DNA of 64,000 nucleotides from Chryseobacterium hagamense. Its GTDB lineage: Bacteria > Bacteroidota > Bacteroidia > Flavobacteriales > Weeksellaceae. The position numbers and the translations under genes were made by a program. Under the pieces are notes generated by a model that made no database searches, was not told where the DNA came from, and saw nothing but the letters and a program-made list of their open reading frames with translations. Every line of letters starts with the position of its first letter. The first letter of the stretch is position 1. Below, one piece after another: positions 7,319-16,765 of the stretch. The DNA lies in contig NZ_BJYJ01000001.1 of the NCBI RefSeq assembly GCF_007991455.1, forward strand, positions 62,001 through 126,000. Direction: 5' to 3'.

Positions 7319-8650
7319 ATGGAATCCTCTGATCACCCACCTGTAAAATCCCGTCTTTCCCGTAAAGAATTTCTGAACCTTACCGGCAAATCGCTGGCCG
7401 GGGCCGCCGGCACCTTCGCTTTGGGTGCCGTTATTTCAAACAACGCGTATGGCCAGGACCGGAAAGTCGCCCTTTCCCCGCCGGCTGAAATCCCGGCCGA
7501 CGTGGAAGAACCGATCGTGCTCGAACCATGGAAATCCGATGCCGATCAGCAGTCGGCCCCGACACCCACGCCGCTTCCTCCATCCCGGAGAATAGGTTAT
7601 GCCGTGGTCGGACTGGGCCATCTTGCGCTGGAAGAAATCCTGCCGGCACTCAGCAACTGTAAAAAATCGAAGCTGACGGCACTGGTCAGCGGCAGTCCTG
7701 AAAAGCTGAAAAAAGTAGCCGCACAGTACGGTATTGCTCCGGAAAACTGCTACAGCTATCAGACCTATGACCAGATCAAAAACAACAAAGAAGTGGACGT
7801 TATTTACATCGTCCTGCCGAACGGGCTCCATAAAGAATATGTGATCCGCGGGGCACAGGCCGGCAAGCACATCTTATGCGAAAAGCCCATGGCAAATACC
7901 GCCGCGGAATGCAGGGACATGCTGTCCGCATGCAGTAAGGCAGGTGTCAAGCTGATGGTGGCCTACCGGATCCATTACCAGCCGCACAACCGCAAGCTGC
8001 GGGAAATGATTCAGAAAAAAGAATTCGGGGTGGCCAAATTCGTGGAAGCCCATAACTCGCAGAGTACCGCCAACGTCAACCATTGGCGGCACAAGAAAGC
8101 ATTGGCCGGCGGAGGAGCGCTGCCGGACATCGGCCTGTACTGCCTGAACACGACCCGGTTTGTTCTCGGCGAAGAGCCGGTAGAGGTGTTTGCCTATCAG
8201 TACAGCACCCCCGGAAATCCCCTGTTTAAAGAAATCGAGGAACTGGTGAGCTGGCAGATGCGTTTTCCCAGCGGTGTCATTGCCAACTGCGCCACCGATT
8301 ACGATGTCCATGAAAGCCGGCGCTACCGGGTGAACTGTAAAACCGGATGGATGAACATCGATCAGGCCTACGCCTACAAAGGCCAGAAACTCACCACCTC
8401 AAAGGCAGACGGCCTGATGAAGCGTACCGAAGAAATCGGTCTTGCCGAGAACAACCAGTTTGCCGCAGAAATGGACCATTTCTCAGACTGCATCCTGAAC
8501 AATAAGAAACCGTTTACCCCGGGCGAGGAAGGCCTTCAGGACCATATCATCATGGAAGCCATTTACCAGTCGGCCAGGGAAGGGAAACCCGTGAAGATCA
8601 ACGGTATTGCTGCCACCAATACCTGGAAAGGGCAGGAACCGGAGATGTGA
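7319..8650 (+). CDS. Gfo/Idh/MocA-family oxidoreductase with Tat-like signal
   Basis: A 443-residue NAD(P)-dependent sugar-type oxidoreductase. Residues 11-45 look like a Tat export signal: SRKEFL at 14-19 (an R-K variant of the twin arginine), then a hydrophobic stretch ending NNAYGQ, and a proline-rich linker to residue 90. The Rossmann fold starts at YAVVGLGHLALEEI, and the family signature CEKPMANTAAEC is at 187-198 with the conserved Lys189-Pro190. The layout matches periplasmic glucose-fructose oxidoreductase-like enzymes that carry their cofactor out with them. Substrate is unknown. It is single, GC-rich like its upstream neighbour, and the nearest downstream hairpin is at 8790. Confidence 0.85.
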   Translation: MESSDHPPVKSRLSRKEFLNLTGKSLAGAAGTFALGAVISNNAYGQDRKVALSPPAEIPADVEEPIVLEPWKSDADQQSAPTPTPLPPSRRIGYAVVGLGHLALEEILPALSNCKKSKLTALVSGSPEKLKKVAAQYGIAPENCYSYQTYDQIKNNKEVDVIYIVLPNGLHKEYVIRGAQAGKHILCEKPMANTAAECRDMLSACSKAGVKLMVAYRIHYQPHNRKLREMIQKKEFGVAKFVEAHNSQSTANVNHWRHKKALAGGGALPDIGLYCLNTTRFVLGEEPVEVFAYQYSTPGNPLFKEIEELVSWQMRFPSGVIANCATDYDVHESRRYRVNCKTGWMNIDQAYAYKGQKLTTSKADGLMKRTEEIGLAENNQFAAEMDHFSDCILNNKKPFTPGEEGLQDHIIMEAIYQSAREGKPVKINGIAATNTWKGQEPEM

Positions 8651-9400
8651 CGGAGGATTCCGGTATAAGCTGGAAAAGGGATGCCGGAAGCTGGATGTTG
8701 GATGAGGGAAGTTTGTTAGCCCTGTCATCACTAAATTTTTTAAACTACAGTTATAATTACCCGTCTGAAAATGAAAAGATTATTTTAAAACAAAGGCACA
8801 GATAGAATCTGTGCCTTTGTTTTTATATTTTAATTTAAGCAAAACTTTAAAGTCCTGTTGGTCATTCCGTACTGATCTCAGCATAGTATTAGAGATCCGC
8901 ATGGAAAGATTACGCGTGGATAATTAAGGAAATTACAGATTTTCACAAATGTGGGATGGCTTCGGCTCGTTCAGCCACCGGAACAGCCGTCATCTGATTA
9001 CAAAGTATGAAAATCTTGATTTGTCTCATCTGTTATTTAAATTATCAAAGGAATTCACGAATCTCTTCGAGGTTTTTAAAAAGCTTTTGTGCGCTGTTTC
9101 AGCGCGAGGTTATTAAACTTTGATGCAGCATAAGTATCTTTTGCTACTTTTGTGGTTAAATATCAGCAACCGGGGCGTGACTTCGACTCCATTCAGCCAC
9201 CGGAATAGCCTTCATTTAATCACGGACATAAAAATCTTTGATTTTTATTCTTATGTGTTCTAAAATATACGGGCTTCGAGAGCCTCAGCCTCCTGAAAAC
9301 TTAAATCTAGCGTTTCATCTGGGTCAGATGCCTGATGAATATTGCTTTTTGATCAGACAAGCTGTGGAATCTTCAAAATCTGCATGAGCACCTGCATCTT
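8651..9400. repeat. Block of intergenic repeat modules (right side, inverted)
   Basis: A 750-base gene-free block. It starts with a dispersed repeat (8668-8714: GCTGGAAAAGGGATGCCGG and following) and the terminator at 8790-8824. Then come inverted relatives of the modules at 4604-5184: REP-like units at 8956-8980 and 9177-9202 (ending TCAGCCACCGGAA), a run near 9080-9165, and 9245-9310 (CTAAAATATACGGGCTTCG, CAGCCTCCTGAAAAC). The two blocks therefore bracket the antiporter and oxidoreductase genes in opposite orientation. Confidence 0.7.
8790..8824. terminator. Rho-independent terminator
   Basis: Arms ACAAAGGCACAGAT and ATCTGTGCCTTTGT with a three-base loop, followed by TTTTTAT on the plus strand. 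It is about 140 bases after the oxidoreductase stop. Confidence 0.8.
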
Positions 9401-10561
9401 TTACGTTCCGCTGAAAAATTGAGTCATGACTGCTAAAGCATTTTCGCTGTGCATCGTTTCACCGTTTTCCAGCGATTCCTTTGCCGCTCCGGAAGCTCTT
9501 TTCCGCATGCTTTTTTCATAAGATGCGATGGTTTCCTGCAGGGAAAGATGGGTGTCAGCAGTAAGATTTTCACTCAGTTCCAGGGCATCCCGCATGGCCA
9601 TATTGACGCCTTCTCCTGCAAACGGGGGCATCACGTGGGCTGCATCGCCGATGAGGGTGGCATTGGGAAGCGTTTGCCAGTCCTGGTCAAGGGGCATACA
9701 GTAAATCGGTCTCGGAATAAACGGCAGGGAAGTGCTTTCAAACAGAGGGTACCAGGTTTCAGTCCATCCGGTGTATTCGTCTTTAAACCATTCCAATACC
9801 TGTTGGCGGTCCGAAAAATTAAGCCCGCTTTCCGTGATCCAATGTTCCCCGGTTTTAAAGCTGGCATAAAAACCGATCTCCCCATCCGCTTTCTGTCCCA
9901 TGAGAATGTTTTTCCCATTTCCGAAGGCCATTAATTTGCCGCCGCGCAGCAATCCGCTGATCTCCGGAACCCGTGTTTCAGCATCAGGAATATCGCCTTC
10001 CAGCATGGTGATGCCTGAATAAAAGGCTTTGATATCCGTGATGTACGGCCGGATTTTAGAACGGGCTCCGTCTGCACCGATCACCAGGTCGGCGTAGATT
10101 GAAGGACGGTCTCTGAAGTGCATCAGCCAGCCTTCCCCCTGTGGTTCCATGGAGAGGAAATGGCTGTCCCAGGCTACGGTCCCGGGTTGCAGGGAGTCCA
10201 GTAAAATATTCCGTAACGTCCCGCGGTCGATTTCAGGACGGAAATATTCAGCTCCGAAATCCTCATTCTTACCGGCGTCATGGTCACTGAAAACTATTTT
10301 TGCCTGCGGGTCGGTAATGGTGGTCCGGTCGGCACCCGGCATATAATTCTCCTTAAAAACTTCCAGCAGTCCGGCTTTGCGTATCGCAGCCAGTCCCGAA
10401 TTTTCATGCAGGTCGAGTGGGGAACCCTGTACCCTTGCGGTACGGTCGGAATCCCTTTCGTAAACGGTAACATCTGCGCCTTCCATCTGTAAAAGCTTGG
10501 CCAGGGTCAGTCCGCCGGGACCGCCGCCGATGATGGCTGTTTTTTTATTCTTTAAGATCAT
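9401..10561 (-). CDS. Tet(X)-like FAD-dependent monooxygenase
   Basis: A 386-residue class A flavoprotein monooxygenase. It has the FAD dinucleotide motif IIGGGPGGLTLAKLLQ at residues 10-25, VYERD at the end of the second strand, the middle ADLVIGADGARSKIR (DG motif), and the C-terminal LIGDAAHVMPPFAGEGVN that contacts the flavin. Length and motif spacing, and the conserved stretch around SPLDLHENSG, match Tet(X), the tetracycline-inactivating monooxygenase (388 residues); this copy has GEGVN where Tet(X) has GQGVN. It is clearly the same family but too divergent to claim tetracycline activity. It follows the AraC regulator gene by 22 bases on the same strand and is probably co-transcribed with it. 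Confidence 0.85.
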   Translation of the reverse strand: MILKNKKTAIIGGGPGGLTLAKLLQMEGADVTVYERDSDRTARVQGSPLDLHENSGLAAIRKAGLLEVFKENYMPGADRTTITDPQAKIVFSDHDAGKNEDFGAEYFRPEIDRGTLRNILLDSLQPGTVAWDSHFLSMEPQGEGWLMHFRDRPSIYADLVIGADGARSKIRPYITDIKAFYSGITMLEGDIPDAETRVPEISGLLRGGKLMAFGNGKNILMGQKADGEIGFYASFKTGEHWITESGLNFSDRQQVLEWFKDEYTGWTETWYPLFESTSLPFIPRPIYCMPLDQDWQTLPNATLIGDAAHVMPPFAGEGVNMAMRDALELSENLTADTHLSLQETIASYEKSMRKRASGAAKESLENGETMHSENALAVMTQFFSGT

Positions 10562-10583
10562 ATTTTAAATTTAGACCCCAAAG

Positions 10584-11357
10584 TTAGTTTTCGCCATAGA
10601 CTAAAAATTGTAAAAATCGGCCGTTTTCATTTTTGTGGAGTTCTTTGGGCGAGACGCCCGAAAGTCTGGTGATTTCCTTGATGAAATGGGACTGGTCGGT
10701 AAAATTAAGCTGCGGATACAGGTTTCCGTCTTTGATGTGTGAAAGGGAAGCCTGGAAGCGGAGGATCTTGCAATAGCTTTTCAGCGGAAGGCCGAACCGG
10801 GTGTTGAAATACCGGTTGATCTGCCGCGGGCTCCAGGAAATTTTTTCTGCGAGTTCGGCGATGGGAATTTCACCGTTTGATGCAAAAACCAGCTCGAATA
10901 ATTTCCATTTCCGTACATCCACTTTTTCAGGCAGGAGTGATTTTATTTTCCCGGACATCTTCCGGCAGAATTCCTCAAAATCATTCAGGTCGTCCGGTTC
11001 GAAACCCCAGAAATCATCCGGCATCCGCATTCCGTTATTGATCATTCCGGCTACCGGAAATCCGAAAACATATTCCGTAGCCAGCGGATTGAAACTGACC
11101 GAGCAGAAGTGTGAAAATTCGTGGTCCGGATATTTGGGCATGGTTTCCAATCCCAGGAGTGCAACCCTGATCCGGCCGTCTTCCGTTTTTGAAAAGATCA
11201 GATCAATCCTCCCGTTGGGAATTACCACCGCCTGCTGAATACCGGAGAAATTACGCATCGACGAAAAGCAATAGATAAAATCCCTGAGGGAATCCTCGGG
11301 TTGGATGAGCTTAAAATCGATGGTCGGCTGCCTGTTCAAAGGATTTCCGTTTTGCAT
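10584..11357 (-). CDS. AraC-family transcriptional regulator
   Basis: A 257-residue regulator. The C-terminal third is an AraC-type double helix-turn-helix: ELAEKISWSPRQINRYFNTR and the second part with NFTDQSHFIKEITRLSGVSPKEL. The N-terminal 150 residues (SLRDFIYCFSSMRNFSG, VVIPNGRIDLIFS) resemble the sensor region of AraC proteins in which PxG-x-x-D-L-I-F marks a cupin-like ligand domain. It is immediately upstream of the Tet(X)-like gene, so it probably controls that gene in response to a small molecule. The inducer is not predictable. Confidence 0.85.
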   Translation of the reverse strand: MQNGNPLNRQPTIDFKLIQPEDSLRDFIYCFSSMRNFSGIQQAVVIPNGRIDLIFSKTEDGRIRVALLGLETMPKYPDHEFSHFCSVSFNPLATEYVFGFPVAGMINNGMRMPDDFWGFEPDDLNDFEEFCRKMSGKIKSLLPEKVDVRKWKLFELVFASNGEIPIAELAEKISWSPRQINRYFNTRFGLPLKSYCKILRFQASLSHIKDGNLYPQLNFTDQSHFIKEITRLSGVSPKELHKNENGRFLQFLVYGEN

Positions 11358-11866
11358 GAATGATAAATGTACAGTTTGGTAAGGCTAAATTACTGATTTT
11401 TATTTTTCAAGGTCGTTGATAAAGATCCGGGACAGTAAAGTCTGGCGGAAAGGTTGGATAATTGCTTAATACTAAAAGATACACAATTTTATCAGAGATA
11501 AAATCTTCTTTCCTTACAACATAAAGCATTGAAAACCTTTCGCGGCCCTGCGTTTTGCAATACTATCTGTATGCGATAGCCCGGTGTGCTCTTCCAAGTG
11601 AAACGGCTTTGTGAGACTTGAAGCAGAATGTATTAAAAAACTCTGTGGTCTTCGTGCTCACCTGCAATGCAAAATTCGCCATTCCTTTCCTAAAACACCA
11701 TTTCTTTCCTAAACCATCATTCACTTCCCAGATACAATTCAAAACTGAATTTTTTAATTCAATCTACGATGAATTTTTATATCTTAGTCTATTGATAACT
11801 GAATAATGGTTGATAAGCATCTTGCAGTTAAATGTGTTTAACATCGATGCGATAACATAAATAATC
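11358..11866. other. Intergenic region upstream of the TerB-C operon
   Basis: A 509-base spacer between divergent genes (AraC to the left, TerB-C operon to the right). It has a short palindrome TTTTATCAGAGATAAAA (about 11490) and AT-rich DNA near 11800-11860 that must hold the operon promoter. A 62-codon frame at 11618-11806 has no coding character that I can support. Confidence 0.5.
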
Positions 11867-13318
11867 ATGGAAAGAGAGATGAACCCGGTAAATGAGGATC
11901 CGTCAGATTTTATTATTGATGTTTCCGGTGCCGCTGAGATCCCGATACCTTATAAGGCAGCACAGGAAAAGGATACCGTAATGCCTTTTCAGAGTGCCGG
12001 TGAAAAATTCAGGAAAAAACTCGGACTGGACGGGAAGCAGACGGAACTGGTGAACAAATTAAGTTTCAGCACCAATGTGTTTAATGAGATCGATTATTGC
12101 CGGATCCAGATCATCAGACAGTTTCTGCGGACGGCCGAATATCTGGAAAGAAACTGCATTCCCGTCAATAAAACCTATCCCACAGTGATTGATGAGGTTT
12201 CGGAAATCATTATTGTCCTGGAATACAACTACCGTAAAGACAGCCTGAATTATCAGTACACCATTGATTCCATCAGATCCGAGATCTTTAACCACATTCT
12301 GAAATTATGCGAAAACAGCGTCAGGGATTATTATGGCATTAAAAGGAAAATCAATACCGATTTTAAATATACCCATCCCGAAATCACAGGCCGGTTTCAT
12401 AAGAAAATCATTCTGCCGGTGGAATCATTTCTCAGCCGGCACCGGCATCTGATCCTGGATGCCGACTACAGGACCAATCTGATCCTGAATGAAACCCATA
12501 CGAACCGGTGGAAAGATAAATTTGCCATTATCACTTCAGATTACACCAATGCCATTGCCTTCGAAAGAGAGATCGGGAGGCTGGCCGAAGTGAATGTAAA
12601 AAATCCTTCTCTGGACGATATCTACCTGGAAGCGTCAAAATTCATCAGTGCCCACGACCGGAATGCTGCCCTGAGGCTGTACCTGCATTACCTTGATAAA
12701 GACCTTCAAAGCAAAAGATCCGACCGTAAACATCTCACCAGGAGCATCCGGAAAAACCTGTTTTCCACACCGGAACAGTTAGCGGAGTTTGAAGGGATCG
12801 TGAATGAATTTGTCCTGACCCGGGATTTGGCAACCGCAACAAAAAAACTGGATACCGTATATCTGCCGAAGCGGAAAAAAATTATGATTGACCGGAATGC
12901 CATCGACCTTGTACAGCAGCTGGATTCGCAGACCTCGCAGATTCTGGGTGACCTGCTGGCCGATGAGGAAGAACCTACCGGATCACCGGAACTGTACGCT
13001 ACGGAAAATACAGCCGATATTCAATTTGAAGTAGTCGATACCGGAGATGCTGCCGGAATTCAGAAATACCTGCCGGAACCCGGCCTGAATGACGCCCAGA
13101 CGGATCTTTTGACGTATTTCGAAAAAAACAGCCTCACGGTCCTGAAATCCGATCTTGAAGACTATATGAGGTCGCGCCAGCTTTTTATGAATGCCGCCAT
13201 TGAATCCGTCAACGACCGGCTTTATGATATGCTGGATGATGTCCTGATTGAAGAAGAAGATGATTATTTAACCATCAACCCCGAATACTATAAAAAACTT
13301 TTAAACAATGATCAATAA
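11867..13318 (+). CDS. TerB C-terminal domain protein, first gene of a DNA-processing operon
   Basis: A 483-residue cytosolic protein, mostly helical. The last 75 residues (LNDAQTDLLTYFEKNSL, MNAAIESVNDRLYDMLDDV, IEEEDDYLTINPEYYKKLL) match the TerB-C module, which ends in A-x-E-x-I-N plus an acidic stretch and a final N-P-E-Y. No enzyme motif is seen in the rest. TerB-C proteins are known partners of a DUF2791 ATPase and an Lhr-like helicase in Ter-linked DNA-processing operons, and those two genes follow here. The stop overlaps the next start by 11 bases. An alternative start four codons on (11879) is possible; neither has a strong ribosome binding site. Despite the name there is no other sign of tellurite resistance. 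Confidence 0.75.
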   Translation: MEREMNPVNEDPSDFIIDVSGAAEIPIPYKAAQEKDTVMPFQSAGEKFRKKLGLDGKQTELVNKLSFSTNVFNEIDYCRIQIIRQFLRTAEYLERNCIPVNKTYPTVIDEVSEIIIVLEYNYRKDSLNYQYTIDSIRSEIFNHILKLCENSVRDYYGIKRKINTDFKYTHPEITGRFHKKIILPVESFLSRHRHLILDADYRTNLILNETHTNRWKDKFAIITSDYTNAIAFEREIGRLAEVNVKNPSLDDIYLEASKFISAHDRNAALRLYLHYLDKDLQSKRSDRKHLTRSIRKNLFSTPEQLAEFEGIVNEFVLTRDLATATKKLDTVYLPKRKKIMIDRNAIDLVQQLDSQTSQILGDLLADEEEPTGSPELYATENTADIQFEVVDTGDAAGIQKYLPEPGLNDAQTDLLTYFEKNSLTVLKSDLEDYMRSRQLFMNAAIESVNDRLYDMLDDVLIEEEDDYLTINPEYYKKLLNNDQ

Positions 13319-14624
13319 TATCAAACCGAAAGAAGCCACTTCCATCATCAATTCGCTCACCGGAGGCGTAGTTCCCAAAATAGGGGTGCAACACATTGCC
13401 GTCGGCCGTTCCGAAGAAGTACAGGCGGCCATCTCTGCTCTGGAAGAAGTGAAACAGGGGCACAGCATTGCCAAGTTCTGGATCGGTGATTTTGGGAGCG
13501 GCAAGTCTTTTATGCTTCACCTGCTGAATACTGTTGCGATGAAACAGAAATTTGTCGTGGCCAATGCCGATTTTACGCCTGATAACCGGCTGTATGCCAA
13601 CGACGGCAAGAGCGTCATCCTGTATTCGGCCATTATGGATAACATTGCGATACAGACCAAACCTGAAGGCGGCGCACTGCCCGTTCTTCTGGAAAAATGG
13701 ATCGAGCAGGTGATCAGTAAAACTGCCGAGGAAAACAAGATATCGTTGATGGATATCCGGAACGACCAGTACAGAACCCTGATCGGGAATGCCATCATGA
13801 AAACCGTCAATGAAATCACAGAAACCGGCGGCTTCGATTTCGGTTTTGTCATCGTAAAATATTACGAAGGCTTCATCAATCATGACGAATTGTTACGGAG
13901 AAACGCGCTGAAGTGGCTGAAAGGCGAATACACCACCAAAACTGAAGCGAGGCAGGATCTGGGCATCCGCGAGATCATCAATGACGGCAATTATTATGAC
14001 ATGTTGAAAAACTTCTGTAAGCTGTTTGTGAATATGGGCTACAGCGGTTTTATGATCAACCTGGATGAGGCCATCAACCTGTATAAAATATCCACTTCCG
14101 CCGCCCGCGAGAAAAATTATGAAAAAATCCTGTCGATCTACAACGACTGTTTCCAGGGTAAAGTAGCGAACCTGTTCATCAATTTTGCCGGCACCAAAGA
14201 GTTTCTTGAAAACGAAAGGCGAGGGCTTTTCAGCTACCAGGCCCTGAAATCAAGACTGGAAAGCAATAAATTCGAAAGCCAGGGGATCCGGGATTATGCC
14301 CAGCCCGTCATCAAATTACAGCCGCTGGACCACAATGAAATTTTTGTTCTGCTGAAAAAGCTGAAATTAATTTTTGATTTTAATTATAAAACCGACCTCA
14401 GCATCACCGATGATGAGATTTCCGCATTCATGGAAGAAATGTTCAACAAGCCCGGCGCTTCGGAGTTCCTGACGCCACGGGAAGTGATCCGCGATTTCCT
14501 GAACATCCTGAACATCATCCGCCAGAATCCTGAAGTGGATAAAGCACGCCTTTTCGGGGAAATTGAAATTTCAGACGAAAGGCCCAATGATCTTGCCATT
14601 CTCGATAGTATTGAAGAGATATGA
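13308..14624 (+). CDS. DUF2791 (BrxD-like) P-loop ATPase
   Basis: A 438-residue STAND/AAA-like ATPase. Walker A is GDFGSGKS at residues 60-67, in the family context KFWIGDFGSGKSFMLHLL; Walker B is FMINLDEA with Asp253-Glu254. The pattern ISALEEVKQGHS just before Walker A and NFAGTKEFLENERRG after Walker B are characteristic of DUF2791, the family of BrxD in type 2 BREX. It likely loads or drives the helicase encoded next. It overlaps the upstream gene by 11 bases and the helicase by 4 (ATGA), so the three products are probably made in fixed ratio. No PglZ, methyltransferase or BrxC gene is nearby, so this is not a BREX locus. Confidence 0.85.
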   Translation: MINNIKPKEATSIINSLTGGVVPKIGVQHIAVGRSEEVQAAISALEEVKQGHSIAKFWIGDFGSGKSFMLHLLNTVAMKQKFVVANADFTPDNRLYANDGKSVILYSAIMDNIAIQTKPEGGALPVLLEKWIEQVISKTAEENKISLMDIRNDQYRTLIGNAIMKTVNEITETGGFDFGFVIVKYYEGFINHDELLRRNALKWLKGEYTTKTEARQDLGIREIINDGNYYDMLKNFCKLFVNMGYSGFMINLDEAINLYKISTSAAREKNYEKILSIYNDCFQGKVANLFINFAGTKEFLENERRGLFSYQALKSRLESNKFESQGIRDYAQPVIKLQPLDHNEIFVLLKKLKLIFDFNYKTDLSITDDEISAFMEEMFNKPGASEFLTPREVIRDFLNILNIIRQNPEVDKARLFGEIEISDERPNDLAILDSIEEI

Positions 14625-16765
14625 GTGCCTACGATTTATTGTCGGAACCCATCAGGAAGTACATCCGGGAACAAAAGTGGGAAAGCCTGAGAAAAATACA
14701 GGAAGCTTCCATTCCGCGCATCCTGAATACGGATCTCAACTACGTCCTTATTTCCAGAACCGCTTCCGGTAAAACGGAAGCGGCCTTTCTTCCCATTCTT
14801 TCCAAAGTGAATTTCCGGGAAGAAGGCGTGAAGGTTTTATACATTTCACCGCTGATTGCACTGATCAACGATCAGTTTGCAAGGGTAGAAAAACTCTGTG
14901 AACATCTGGACGTCAGGGTAACCAAATGGCACGGCGAAGCATCGAAAGGAAAAAAAGACCAGCTTCTGAAAAATCCGGAAGGGATTGTCCTGATCACGCC
15001 GGAGTCTCTCGAGGCGATGTTTGTGAATAAGCCGTACCACGTCAGCCATCTTTTCGCGTCCCTTGAGTATGTGGTCATCGACGAAATCCATTCTTTTCTC
15101 GGCTCGGACCGTGGCATGCATCTGAAATCACTGCTCAGCAGGCTTCAGCAGATTAATCATGACCGTTTCAGCATTGTAGGACTGTCGGCGACGGTAAGCG
15201 ATGTAAATCTTTATGTTGAGCTTAAAGGATTTTTAGGCAATACTGAAAATACAAAGATCATCCGCGACCATACGCCCAAACCCATCAATGCCGTTTTCAG
15301 GTATTTCCACAGCGATACGCAGGAGCTGCCGATCGGCTTACTGAAAGATCTTTACGTAAGAACCCGTGATTCCAAAGCCCTTGTGTTTCCCAATGCAAGA
15401 GGCAGGGTGGAAGAAGTGGCGGTAAAGCTTAAGAGGCTTTCGGAAAAGGTCGGCGGGCATCAGAATTACTTTTCCCATCATTCGTCCGTCGACAAGGAAG
15501 TAAGAGAATATGTGGAATTTTTTGCAAAGAATGCCGGCCTGCAGAATTTCTGCATTTCCTGCACCTCAACGCTGGAACTCGGGATCGATATCGGGAATGT
15601 GGATGAGGTGGTGCAGATTGACGCCACCAACAGCATCGCTTCCTTAATCCAGCGGGTCGGAAGAAGCGGCAGAAGGGAAGGCAGGGCCAGTAATCTTTAT
15701 CTGTATTCAACCGACCGGTGGAGCCTTTTGCAGTCTCTTGCCTGCTGGCTGCTTTATTCGGAGCAGTACATCGAGCCTGTCGAGGTCATCGAAAAGCCTT
15801 ACGATGTTCTGCTGCATCAGATCCTTTCCGTTATCAAAGGAAGCTCGGGATTATACCTTCATGAACTTTTAGCTAAAATCAATGAAAACCCTACCTTCAG
15901 CCTCATCAGCGAAGGGGAGGCAAAAGAGATCGTGAATCATCTACAGGAAATCGGTTTTCTTGAAAAATTAGGCCACGAGTATATTATCGGCGTAGAAGGT
16001 GAAAAAGTGGTTAATAATAAAGATTTTTACAGCTTTTTCCAGACGCCTGTTTTCTTCAAAGTATCCAGCCAGGGAGTAAAAATTGGCGAACTGCCTCTGA
16101 GTCCTCAGATCAGGGAAGATGAGAACGTGTATCTCTCGGCAAAAATCTGGAAGATTAAATATGTTGATTATGAAACTTCCAGAATTGAAGTGATTCCGGC
16201 TAAAGACGGAAAAAAGCCTCTGTTTTTCGGGGATGCCGCCGACACCGTCCACCGCATCAGGGAAAAGATGTTGGAGATCCTGTATTCGGATGGGGAATAT
16301 GATTTTTTGGACGAGGAAGCTAAACGGATCCTGAAAGAAATGCGTAAAGAATTTTCGGTATTCCCGATTACAAATCTGAAGGAGGAAAGGCCCTTGCTAT
16401 TTGGTAATGGGTATACCAAATTTTATTCGTTCGCCGGAAGCAGGATCAATAAAACGATCGGTTTTCTGCTCGACCTGGCCGGTGCAGAATATGTCTATGA
16501 CGATCACTCGTCCGCATTGATCTGCAGGCCACCGGAACAGGAGCCGTTTACCCGTCTCGCAGCCATCCGGCTTACGGAAGATCAGATTAATGAGGCTTTA
16601 TGCGAGGCTTTGAAAAAGAATCCTGCGCTGATCAAACTGTCCAAATGGGGGCCGTACCTGCCTCTGAAATTCCAGGCTGAAATCCTGAAAACCAAATATT
16701 ATGATTTTGACGCCTGTTTCAGGTTCCTGGAAAAGATAAAATGGGTTCATAATATCGGCGAATAG
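14621..16765 (+). CDS. Lhr-like (BrxHI-like) superfamily 2 helicase
   Basis: A 714-residue DEAD/DEAH-type helicase. Motifs in order: Q-like motif near IQEASIPRIL, Walker A SRTASGKT (45-52), ISPLIALINDQ (Ia), TPESLEAMF (Ib), DEIH (154-157), LSATVSD (III, 188-194), and motif VI QRVGRSGRREGR from residue 344. The C-terminal half has the winged-helix and additional domains of Lhr proteins (for example LLHQILSVIKGSSG). In type 2 BREX the equivalent protein is BrxHI. It likely unwinds or translocates on duplex DNA together with the two upstream partners. A dispersed intergenic repeat begins at its stop codon; a short hairpin at 16883-16897 may end transcription. Confidence 0.9.
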   Translation: MSAYDLLSEPIRKYIREQKWESLRKIQEASIPRILNTDLNYVLISRTASGKTEAAFLPILSKVNFREEGVKVLYISPLIALINDQFARVEKLCEHLDVRVTKWHGEASKGKKDQLLKNPEGIVLITPESLEAMFVNKPYHVSHLFASLEYVVIDEIHSFLGSDRGMHLKSLLSRLQQINHDRFSIVGLSATVSDVNLYVELKGFLGNTENTKIIRDHTPKPINAVFRYFHSDTQELPIGLLKDLYVRTRDSKALVFPNARGRVEEVAVKLKRLSEKVGGHQNYFSHHSSVDKEVREYVEFFAKNAGLQNFCISCTSTLELGIDIGNVDEVVQIDATNSIASLIQRVGRSGRREGRASNLYLYSTDRWSLLQSLACWLLYSEQYIEPVEVIEKPYDVLLHQILSVIKGSSGLYLHELLAKINENPTFSLISEGEAKEIVNHLQEIGFLEKLGHEYIIGVEGEKVVNNKDFYSFFQTPVFFKVSSQGVKIGELPLSPQIREDENVYLSAKIWKIKYVDYETSRIEVIPAKDGKKPLFFGDAADTVHRIREKMLEILYSDGEYDFLDEEAKRILKEMRKEFSVFPITNLKEERPLLFGNGYTKFYSFAGSRINKTIGFLLDLAGAEYVYDDHSSALICRPPEQEPFTRLAAIRLTEDQINEALCEALKKNPALIKLSKWGPYLPLKFQAEILKTKYYDFDACFRFLEKIKWVHNIGE

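Noticed and set aside
11618..11806. A 62-codon frame upstream of the TerB-C operon
   Set aside because: Composition is low-complexity and Phe-rich, with no signal or domain.
11867..16765. Reading the TerB-C operon as tellurite resistance or a full BREX system
   Set aside because: No TerC/TerD/TerZ, PglZ, PglX or BrxC is present; only the TerB-C domain, DUF2791 ATPase and helicase are.
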